A stretch of 64,000 bases of DNA from Chondrus crispus (Eukaryota > Rhodophyta > Florideophyceae > Gigartinales > Gigartinaceae): the NCBI RefSeq assembly GCF_000350225.1, contig NW_005179259.1:1-64000 (forward strand). The letters are read 5' to 3'. Below the pieces are notes generated by a model. The model saw only the letters and a list, made by a program, of their open reading frames with translations. It was not told the origin of the DNA and searched no databases. Within the stretch, counting starts at the first letter, position 1, and each line of letters opens with the position of its first letter. The position numbers were made by a program, and so were the translations under genes. Below are positions 1-7,669 of the stretch, piece after piece.

Positions 1-625
1 CGCTATAGATTGCAGCGGCAAGGTTTGATCAAAGCAAAATTCAGAGGCGCGGAAGGAAGTTTAGTGAACCCCGAGCACCGAACGCGGAGTTGAACATAAC
101 GAAGCTGGGAAGCCAATGTGTACTAAGATGTCGGGATGTGTCGACTAGACGATTCAACTTTATTGTACAACCCAGTGGAGAAGGTGGCAAAGGGGAAGGT
201 GAGGAGATGGGCTTAAGGAACTAGCATGCTAATAAATGAGAAAGTGGTATGACGCCTCTTTCGTAGAAGAAAGCACGATGTACAAGAGTGTTGTACAAAT
301 ACAGAAAAGTATACAGGTAGACCAGGTGGAGCGAGAACCGAAAAAGGAGGGCATGAGGGTGGCGTCTTGGTGTGAACAAAGTTGCGAAAGAAATGTGCGC
401 AGTACTGGCTTGGCGAGCAAGTACTCCTCGACGAGGACGTCGTCGAGCTGCAGCGAGTCGAGCTCGTCCTGCAGGCCGAGGACCGCGGCTCGGACATGAG
501 CGAGCGGCCCGGGCCGGAGTCCATGAAGTCGACCTCGGAGAAGTTGCGCGACTGGATGCGGCGGTGGGAGCCGCCGGGGGCCTCTTCACCCCCCTACAGG
601 GGGGTTAAGAGGCGATGGTTGGGGG
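1..625. other. No confident gene
   Basis: No reading in this stretch can be assigned. On the minus strand around 390-560 a short open reading has an acidic, Leu-rich, helix-like composition (LQDELDSLQLDDVLVEEYL). It could be the end of a decayed or spliced gene, but neighbouring frames are equally open in this GC-rich patch. Confidence 0.3.
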
Positions 626-1348
626 TCAGAGGTGCAAGGGGCGGGAAGTGAGAGGGTAAAGAGGTGGTGGTAAGATGCGGCAAATGTGTGGGCGGGTGGA
701 ACGGGGAGAAGCGGGACCCTTTTGCTCAATGTGGGGCGAGGATGGGTGACGGCAACCGCGGGACGGTGGTGCGGGTGTAAGTGCGCAGCATGACGGAGGG
801 GTCGGAGCGGGGAGCAGCTGAACAAGAAAACAAAACACAGTTGTGCTGTTCGACATGGCGAAATCCGGCGAGTATTGATAAATATGTTCCTTAGCGAGAG
901 GTTGAGTGTGATAGCCGGTGAGCGCGTCGTCCGGGTAGGGTGGCGAGACAGCAGGAGGAAGGGGGATAGTCTTAGTATGGCCGGCTGGACTCTTGTCCAT
1001 GTTGGAGCGCCCTGGGGGCAGCACACAGCACCAGGCACAAGGGAGGATGGTGATGATGGCAGAGCCAGTAGCAATAGAGATGACTGCGATGGCGACTTTG
1101 CGGAGCAACGTACTGGGTGGATGGGAAGGGAGGGGGCCAGCGCCGGGACCACCCGGTCCATTGCCCCCAGCTAGTCCTGGGGGTGGGGTGCTGTTGTCAG
1201 GTGCAGTTTGTTGGTGAGGCTTGAAGGGCTGCTTCTGGCTTTGGACAACCGAGAATGTGAGAAGGAAGACGAAGATGAGAAGGACGAAACGGATAACGAA
1301 TGGAGACCGCCATGGTGGCCTCACACGACGAAACGGGATGAAGGGCAA
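626..1348 (-). CDS. Possible secreted or membrane-anchored protein, unrecognised
   Basis: This is an open frame of 240 codons whose N-terminus looks like a real signal or membrane sequence: a basic start (RRVRPPWRS, about residues 7-15) followed by a hydrophobic core at about 16-36 ending in SVVQSQ. A Pro/Gly/Asn-rich linker follows (about 40-80). A second hydrophobic segment lies at about 84-110 and ends in a Cys-rich turn (CAWCC). The C-terminal third is Pro/Ser-rich and low in complexity, so the true end may be earlier, after an intron, or wrong. The architecture suggests a small type I or two-pass surface protein. I do not recognise a family. It is head-to-head with the U1-70K-like pseudogene, with about 440 bases between them. 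The hydrophobic pattern favours coding, but GC-rich DNA here opens all frames. Confidence 0.35.
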   Translation of the reverse strand: MPFIPFRRVRPPWRSPFVIRFVLLIFVFLLTFSVVQSQKQPFKPHQQTAPDNSTPPPGLAGGNGPGGPGAGPLPSHPPSTLLRKVAIAVISIATGSAIITILPCAWCCVLPPGRSNMDKSPAGHTKTIPLPPAVSPPYPDDALTGYHTQPLAKEHIYQYSPDFAMSNSTTVFCFLVQLLPAPTPPSCCALTPAPPSRGCRHPSSPHIEQKGPASPRSTRPHICRILPPPLYPLTSRPLHL

Positions 1349-1448
1349 TTACGAGCGGGGTCTCCAGGACGCGGTCGTGCCGCGTGCGGATGGGGGCGCC
1401 TCGTCGCGCGCTCCATGACATACACCTCGCTCTGCAGGCGGTACGTGT

Positions 1449-1493
1449 CCAGCGCGCGGCATACCAGCGCGCGGCACACTAGCGCGCGGCGCA
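1449..1493. repeat. 15-bp tandem repeat, three units
   Basis: Three consecutive 15-bp units share the core AGCGCGCGGC. It lies in the intergenic space between the possible membrane-protein gene and the U1-70K-like pseudogene. Confidence 0.7.
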
Positions 1494-1792
1494 GGCGCTG
1501 CGGGATGTAATTTTTTATGTAATAGGAATATTTATATCTATGGATCAGTATTGTGACTCGGGCATACGTGCCACGCCGCGTGAGCGTGTGGCAAGTGAAC
1601 AGCCTGCGCTCGCCAAAAAACGGATCGCTCGCCATCCTCTCTTGCACTTCCCCCAGTCGTTCTTCTCTTCCTTCTCCCGCCTTCACCCCTAGGGGCGGAT
1701 TCGGGTGGTGATATTTTCGCTTCCTATCCGCATCATTACTGCACTCGCCCACATCTTATCCATTTTCAAGTCCTGCAGTGGTCCCCACCGCA

Positions 1793-2387
1793 ATGGAGGC
1801 TGCAGAGTTGTCCCGCGAGACGCCGTCGCCGCCTCGACCTTCTTCCTCTCTCCTCTCCCCCGAACCCCTCGATACGAAAATGGCTGATGAAAGTGAGAGC
1901 AAGCCGGAGACACCCTTCGAAGCACCTGGTCAAAGAAGGCGGCGTGTTCGGAACGCCGCGTTGAAGAAGGCTTCGGAAATCGTTAAAAACGAGAGGAGAC
2001 CAATGGGACCCAAAAAGCGACGATTCTGCAAAGACAAAAACTGCGTATTGCACGCTCTTTGCTGCTAATCTGCCCTTTACCATGGTGGAGAAGTCATTGC
2101 AGGATGCATTCGAGGCATATGGCCCTGTGGCAACTGTTATGCCATTAGATCGAGAGGGAGTTTTGAGAGACTACGCATTTGTTGAGTTTGAACGAGAACG
2201 CGATATGAAGATTGCATAGCGAGAAACGAACCGGATGAGGTCAGGGGGCCATCGCATTCTGGTAGATGTGGAAAGGGGTCGAACTGTTAACGGTTGGCTG
2301 CCAAACAGGCTAGACGATCCGAACAATGTGTGCACGAGCAAGCGACGGAGTGAGAGGAGGGAGGCAAGGCCGAGACTAAAACATTAA
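1793..2387 (+). pseudogene. U1 snRNP 70-kDa protein-like (U1-70K) pseudogene
   Basis: U1-70K binds stem-loop I of U1 snRNA through an RRM and takes part in 5' splice-site recognition. Here an ATG at 1793 opens a basic N-terminal region that includes an ETPFEA segment resembling the ETP-E-R motif before the RRM in U1-70K. This frame stops at about 2066-2068. In the next frame, from about 2034, an RRM continues: RNP2-like TLFAANLPF, then an RNP1-like DYAFVEFERERDM. An in-frame TAG follows at 2217-2219, then the hallmark HRILVDVERGRTVNGW (U1-70K has RVLVDVERGRTVKGW), and a short basic tail ends at TAA 2385-2387. One frame change plus one nonsense codon make it a pseudogene. A spliced intron could explain the frame change but not the TAG. 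The RS/RE-rich tail of functional orthologues is reduced to a few residues. Confidence 0.75.
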
Positions 2388-2594
2388 GCGACAGGCTCTG
2401 AGAAGATGCGATGTCTTCTTCCTATACAAATATTTTATGCCCCATCAAGGCGAATTTACATCTACTTGTGTGAGCCTTTCCAACTAGTCACGCACTTCAT
2501 CAACATGCTGTACGTAATAATTGGCTGAAGTGCTCTTCCGTTCAACTGTACATGTGTGAACACTAATATTCTTCCCGTCAGCATTGCGATATAT

Positions 2595-2807
2595 TTATTT
2601 AAACATGTCTTCATCGGTTAGGTCGTCACCAATAGAACAAACCCAGTCCGGCGCCTCACCCTCGACATCGAAGCGTCTCAACACTTCAGCCACTGCTGCT
2701 CCTTTGTGCACCCCTCGCGGTCGAACGTAAAGGAGTTTTTGCCCCATCAAGACCTCCATCGGACTGCCGTGTAGCACCTCCTCGAGCGCTTGCCGAGCAT
2801 CATGTGC
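2595..2807 (-). pseudogene. Trehalose-6-phosphate phosphatase domain fragment
   Basis: The minus-strand reading begins just after an in-frame TGA (2808-2810) and ends at TAA 2595-2597. It covers only the late part of a TPP (HAD-type) domain: a helix (ARQALEEVLHG), the strand-turn LLYVRPRGVHKGAAV matching the TPP signature (VEVRPxGVNKG), then the metal-binding block IGDDLTDEDMF. Everything before the cap region and after DEDMF is missing. In bifunctional TPS-TPP proteins this segment sits near the C-terminus. The fragment is intact over its 71 codons but truncated at both ends, so it is a gene relic. A second, longer TPS/TPP relic lies at 41.9-43.0 kb; the two differ in sequence. Confidence 0.7.
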
Positions 2808-2819
2808 TCAACTGACTGC

Positions 2820-2868
2820 GAGATTGCATATAGCTGGCATCTCTGAAATGCCAGCTATATGCAATCTC
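2820..2868. repeat. Perfect 21-bp inverted repeat (hairpin)
   Basis: The left arm (2820-2840) and right arm (2848-2868) are perfectly complementary over 21 bases, separated by a 7-base loop (CTCTGAA). The arm core is TGCATATAGCTGGCAT. It could be a cruciform, a small-RNA hairpin or the closed end of a MITE. No other copy was noticed in the window. Confidence 0.9.
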
Positions 2869-3226
2869 TTTCTGCGACATTGCCTCCGCACTTCATGGGT
2901 CAAGATTGTCGAATCTGTAGTTCATCGACATAAAGGTAGAGGAGATTGATCTACATCATGACTCCAAGGAATTATTCACTCTTTGAAACCGTGGATTTCA
3001 CAGTTTCACAAAAATTACACACTTTGCTGCAGTGCGCAAAGAATAAATATACTTTCCCGAATTGGCGACCTATGTCTAAAAGCCATAAATAGGCTTAAAT
3101 TCGGCTTAGGCAATATTCAAACGCAGTTCTTTTTAAGAAGGAAAAATCTTTTTAATAACCAATCACTGTTAGTATAGGGTGTCTTTCGCATTGCATTTTG
3201 CCATGTTCGATTGCTTTACTATGTAG
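2869..3226. other. AT-rich spacer, nothing recognised
   Basis: This stretch lies between the hairpin and the broken end of copia-1. I see no LTR end, no coding signature and no terminal inverted repeat. Confidence 0.5.
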
Positions 3227-4146
3227 TTAATAGCGTTTAGCTGATATATGTGAATGTCTCCATTTTTTGTGTCGCCTCACCGTCCATCCTAGAAAGGTCC
3301 TGTGCTCCCAAAGGCGTTTGATATTGTACGCTTTTGCTAGGGCTGCTGCGAACTCGTCTTTGCGTTTTGCGGTTGAGGCGACCACTGTGAAGTCATCCAT
3401 GCTGACGGAAGCGAATATGCGTTCGCTGCCGTTTTTTTGGACCAGAGGCACTGGTCTGCTTCGCTTTGCTTGAAGTTGTCCTTTTGTAGGATGGCAAAGA
3501 CGGCAGAGAAGTATGTGTGGCCGGCGGATGGCTTCCCGTATATGTTCATTTCTAGCTTGCCGCCTTGGCAGTCATGTTTGTATGTGCCATTGAATCTGGC
3601 GTGCTGTCTCACATATACTGTTTCACCTCCGTTGTGCGCAAATTTTTCGTGTAGGTACGCCGACTTGATGTCGATGTGTTCGATGTGTTCGATGTGCATG
3701 CGGTACTTGGCTGCGATTACGAACATTGCGCGTACTGTGGTCGTCTCTGCCATGTACGTTGTAGTTATGGATGGGTCATAGTGCTTGTGCGGTAGCATGT
3801 TGTCCCCCCTTGCAGAGCATCGGGCTTTTCTCGATGCAATTTCTCCTTTGCTGTCCCGCTTGTAACGGTATCCCAATTTGAGAGGTATCAGTCTCCGTTT
3901 CTTGGGGATCTCAGAGTTGGGTATCCACTGTACTACGTTCATGGCGTCGAGGTTATCGAGTTCGGCGTTGTAGGCTTTTTCCCATTCGGCAGCAACGGGG
4001 TATTTTTGGCTTTTCCGGGGTGAGCTGGGGCGGGTGTGGTTCCTGTTATCTCTGTTGGCGTGCAATGCGGTGTGAAGGCTTTGGTGGCGTATGGGCATTA
4101 CGCTACAGGGTCGGTGGTGCTGTGGTACGGCTGGCAGTTGACGCAT
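3227..4146 (-). pseudogene. copia-1 reverse transcriptase (RVT_2), partial
   Basis: The fragment covers the RT palm. WEKAYNAELDNLDAMN and RYKRDSKGEIASRKARCSAR match the conserved start of copia RT. IDIKSAYLHEKF follows, with GKPSAG instead of the usual GLKQA. In another frame (3227-3451) the catalytic strand appears as SVSMDDF, with its two Asp, followed by FLGWTV. At least one frameshift separates the two readings near 3340-3450. A triplicated 9-mer (GATGTGTTC type, about 3668-3700) adds a repeated IEH. The reading ends at 3227, before RNase H. It has the copia signature but cannot be functional. Confidence 0.75.
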
Positions 4147-5039
4147 CGGACTCGTCTAGGTTTGGTCGTTTCCGTTTCTAGGACCATTATGTGGTTTTCG
4201 TCGATGCCGTGGAGGTACCGGGCGGGTGTTGCCCTGTGTGCCAGTTTTGATATTTGTTTCCGATTTGCTAACTCAGGTACTGTGCCGAGCTGTCCGAACA
4301 ACAGGAATTGTGGGGCGTCGGGGGTTGCATTGGTGCACAGGGTGTAGGGAAGGGTGTTGATCTCGTGGTGGAGTATATTGTTATACTTAAATGCAGCGTC
4401 CCTTACTGCGTCTTCCCATTGCGTGTTGGGTAGTGATCTGTGGTGGAGGGCGGCTCTGCCTGAGTTCATGAGTGTACTGTTTATCCTTTCCGCGATTCCG
4501 TTTTGTTGGGGCGTGTGTGGGACTGTAGTGCTGTGCATGACTTTGTGCGATCTGTATATGGGGTTGGCGCTGTCTGATACATATTCTTTGGCGTTGGCTG
4601 TGTGGAACAGTCTCGGTTTGCACCCATTTCGTTTTTGAGTGCTGTGAGGATGACATCCAGCCTGTGCGGGGTTTCTGCTCTTGATTGCAGGAAGTCGGCT
4701 ATGAGGTAGCGGGATCGGGTGTCCATGACTGTGAGTATGTATTTGTCGCCTTGCCTGGATGTGGGGTTGAATGGTCTGCATATATCGCTGCTGAAGGCTG
4801 CTCCTACTCGGTAGTTGTGCGTCTTGGGGTAGTGCGGTGCGGGCTGCTGCTTCTCTGCAGCGCAGCTCGAGCAGGTGATCCGCGGTGGTCGTTGCCTTAG
4901 TGTCGGCGGGAGGTTTGGCAGGAGGCCGAGTTTGGCCATTTTCTGAAGCGTTGTCCGTCTGATGTAGTTGAACTGTACATGATAGTGGTAGAAGTCCCTT
5001 TCGACAGCTGGGTGTGCAGGGAGTGTGCGGTGGGGGCAT
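4098..5039 (-). pseudogene. copia-1 integrase core, frameshifted
   Basis: The integrase core is spread over two overlapping frames. One (4481-4939) carries the first catalytic Asp region (AAFSSDICRPF) and the strand DKYILTVMDTRSRY. The other (4098-5039) carries VPHTPQQNGIAERIN, the region with the catalytic Glu typical of copia integrases, then the C-terminal helices. The middle motif, normally a D-N pair in SDNAKEY, reads HTANAKEY, so the second catalytic Asp appears lost. A zinc-binding HHCC region was not recognised. The frameshift and missing residue mark it as dead. Confidence 0.7.
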
Positions 5040-5069
5040 TGGGTTGTGCGCTTGGTGTAGTGGGATTTT

Positions 5070-5927
5070 TTACTCGCGGTGCTGTGTGTCCATGTACGAG
5101 TGCGCGGCTTGTCTTCGGCGGGGCTGTCTTTTTTTGTGTGTGGATTGGAGCCTTTTTTTGGGTTGGGTGGTGGGGCTTTTGGATTTTTTTATTGACCGTG
5201 GTGGTATTGTCCGGGCTGCCATGCTGTTGCCTTTTGCTTGTGGGAGATCCAGGTAGTACATGCCTCTCCTGAAGCGCGCTTTCGCTACTATTTGTGGCGG
5301 GTGTGTGCTCGTGTCAAGTACAGTGGCCTGTGTGGGTGTTAACCGGACCTCTCCCCATTGCTCTGCTATGTCGTGTACTGATAGCAGGTTGGATCGCCTT
5401 GCTGAGTTGGCGATCGCTGGGATTCGTATGTGCCTATTCGTACTGGTCGGTATATGTATCATCCCCTTGTGTGTGGCGGGTGGGGTGATGTTGGTGGCCG
5501 TGCTAGTTCGGAATATTTCCCGGAGTGGTTTCATGTTCGGCGTGGGTTTGCGGGCATGTGACGGGTGTGCTCCGGAGTCGAGGGCATAGTGCTTACCTTC
5601 GCATATGTCCTCGTCGGTCACCTGTTGTGCTGTTAGGTTGTCGGGATCGTCGAGGGTGCTGGCCATTTGCCGGGTGGTGTGTTTGGGCGGCTGACGTGTT
5701 TGTCGTGGCGTTGTGCGGTGTTTGTCGGTACGCGTGTACCATTTTGCCGCATTTTCCCTTGTGGCTTCATTACCACGTTGGTGTTGATCGGGGTGGTTGG
5801 TTGGCTCTGTCCCCCATCTGGTGGTCCGTGGGTGGGTCGTGGGTCCTCTGCCTTGCCTTCGGCCGCGCATGTGTCGTCTCATTGCATGGTAGTTGGGCGT
5901 GTCTGACCATTGTTTTGTCGTGTTCAT
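5070..5927 (-). pseudogene. copia-1 late Gag / protease / pre-integrase region
   Basis: A basic, Arg/Thr-rich stretch (late Gag, nucleocapsid-like) leads to YALDSGAHPSHA. This has the DSGA active site of copia proteases and is followed by NLLSVHDIAEQWG, the conserved LLSV segment downstream of the active site. The C-terminal part (FRRGMYYLDLP) resembles the gag_pre-integrs block. The zinc knuckle normally before the protease is not recognisable. The 285-codon reading is internally open but joins its neighbours only through frame changes at both ends. Confidence 0.65.
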
Positions 5928-5954
5928 GCCTTGCTGACGTTGGTGTCGGATTTC

Positions 5955-6906
5955 CTATTTTTCGTCTTCTCGAGCCTGTATGGATTTGAGTCGTTGGACG
6001 AGTTTGGTTATGGTTGTGGGAATTGTGTTGTTCGCGATCCACATGTCGGGCAGGTTTCGGAATGCTGGGTGCAAGTTGAGGCCGTGTATGATGAATTCTA
6101 TCGTGACGGATTCATCGTGTTGGATGCTGGGGTTTCTGCGAGGCACATTTTTGTCCGGATCGTTCTGTGTGCGGCAATGTACTCGTGGAGGTCGCCTCCC
6201 GCCTTGATCTTTGTGCGTTGTGCTTCGTGTTTGAGGATGAGGTGTGTGGTTGGCGTTGATTCAGTGAAGTGTGTTTTGATCTCCGCCAGAAGCTGTCGGG
6301 GGCAACGCTGAGGTCCATGTCGATTTAGCTGGCCAGATCCGCCGAGATGCTGGTCATTATTCTCATGCGTAGGAATGCACATTTTCGTCGGTATTTGGAA
6401 TGGTACGGGCTCGTTACAGTGGGGGGTGGTGAGCTTTCGCCGAGGGCTGACTCGACGTTGTTGATTATTGCTATGTCGTGAAGGGTTTGTTTCCATATTT
6501 TGTAGTTGGTCCCGTCGCTTGCAAGTGTAGGTAGCTGTCCCTTCATTCTGGTGTCGGTTTGGTGCGTTTGGTGTGCCATTTCTTGCTGGTTCGATATTTG
6601 TGGGCGCTCGCCGAGTGTGATCGGAGCGGGTTGTGTTTGCTCTACGGGGGTAATCAGAGCTTAGCGTTGCGTCTCTACGAGTGTGGTCGGAGCGGGTTGT
6701 GTAGGCCCGGCAGGTGTGATCAGAGCTTGGTGTGCTGGCTCTACGAGTGTGGTCGGAGCGGGGTGTGATGGCTCTACGCGTGCTGGCAGAGCTTGTGTAG
6801 TTGGGAAAACGGGGCTGTGTGGTGTCGTACTGTCGTTGTCCTGATGTCGTCCGGGTGGGCGGTATTCGAGATGATCGTCTTGCAGTGGTCCTTGTTTAGG
6901 GTCCAT
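5955..6906 (-). pseudogene. copia-1 Gag with proline-rich repeated N-terminus
   Basis: The reading starts at ATG 6906, overlapping the primer-binding site, and runs MDPKQGPLQDD into a repeated Pro/Thr/Val segment (units like PAPTTLVEP and ALITP, encoded by 6600-6790). An in-frame TAA at 6661-6663 interrupts it. In the same frame it resumes with MKGQLPTLASDGTNYKIWKQ, the typical N-terminal fold of copia Gag (…F.G.NY..W). Further Gag helices continue to about 5955 in shifted frames. The N-terminal repeat block is not part of ordinary copia Gag proteins. Confidence 0.6.
6600..6790. repeat. Imperfect tandem repeat in the copia-1 gag leader
   Basis: Repeated blocks share GTGTGATCGGAGCGG / GTGGTCGGAGCGG and CTCTACGAGTGTGGTCGG. 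They encode the Pro/Thr/Val repeats of the copia-1 Gag N-terminus on the minus strand. Confidence 0.6.
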
Positions 6907-6946
6907 AACCTGTGATGCAAGATCGATGCCTAAGTTTACTGATGTC

Positions 6947-7613
6947 TGTAGCATAAACAACCCCAGCGATAGGGGTGTATGCACAGTTCGACCGAGACCC
7001 CGTCCGATCGGGAAGACGGGGGTGAAGCAGGACACCAGCTAACGGCACCGGGCAGCGGGCCCGGGTAGCGTGGTAGAGCGGGAACGGGGAGGACGCCGGT
7101 ACGCGCGAGCGGTTCGACGCCTCGACGCCCCGGCGCGGTACTGGGTAACGATCCAGTACCGACGGGCGGAGGCGGAGCCGACTCGTGGGCGTACCGCGCG
7201 CGTCCTCAACCCGCGCTCGGTGCCGCTCTAAGGTAGTTAGCGAGCGCTACCTTAGAATAAGCGGGAAGTCGGACCTTGACGGTCGGTGGGTGACAAGTCC
7301 GTGCTTGTCCTCCTCCACCGCCGCGGTCCGCTCCATATTTAATGTACATAATAACCTATCATAGTAGTACAGTACCGATGTACTGTAGTGACGTACTGTA
7401 GCGGTCGGTCGACACTGTAATACTGTCAGCCATCGGGGCTGACAGTACACGTGTGTGCGTTCTTCGGTCCCGCGCGTACACGTGTACACGTGCGCCCCCT
7501 GTACTCAGGGGTACACGTGGTGGTACTGTAGAGCATCCAGCTCTACAGTAACCGATCTGATTCTGAGTTGATCTAATCTAAAATAAAGCCCCTAAAGGGG
7601 GGGTTATACAACA
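6947..7613 (-). repeat. gypsy-1 LTR (3' LTR in element orientation)
   Basis: This 667-bp terminal repeat starts TGTAGCATAAAC and ends ATACAACA on the plus strand. It contains a run of palindromic GTACACGTGTACACGTG, repeated GTACTGTA motifs and an AATAAA close to its right edge. Its partner is 19956-20626. Confidence 0.93.
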
Positions 7614-7627
7614 CGGCCCCCCCTTAT
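7614..7627 (-). promoter_or_regulatory. gypsy-1 polypurine tract
   Basis: On the minus strand the sequence directly before the 3' LTR is an AAGGGGGGG-rich tract, as expected for plus-strand DNA priming. It lies 43-56 bases from the start codon of the antisense ORF. Confidence 0.6.
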
Positions 7628-7669
7628 GCGGGGACGTCCGCGTCCACGGGTGCTTGTAGAGCGGAAGCC

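Larger units (their letters stand above)
3227..6910 (-). mobile_element. copia-1: degraded Ty1/copia retrotransposon
   Basis: Reading right to left, the element has a primer-binding site, gag, protease, integrase and reverse transcriptase, the Ty1/copia order. Directly after the LTR end (TGCATCACA, minus strand) comes GGTTATGGACCC (6910-6899), which resembles the Drosophila copia primer site that pairs with the 5' half of initiator tRNA-Met. All domains carry frameshifts or stops. The element breaks off inside the RT, so RNase H and the 3' LTR are missing. Its 5' LTR is interrupted by gypsy-1, so the rest of that LTR resumes at 20632. Confidence 0.75.
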
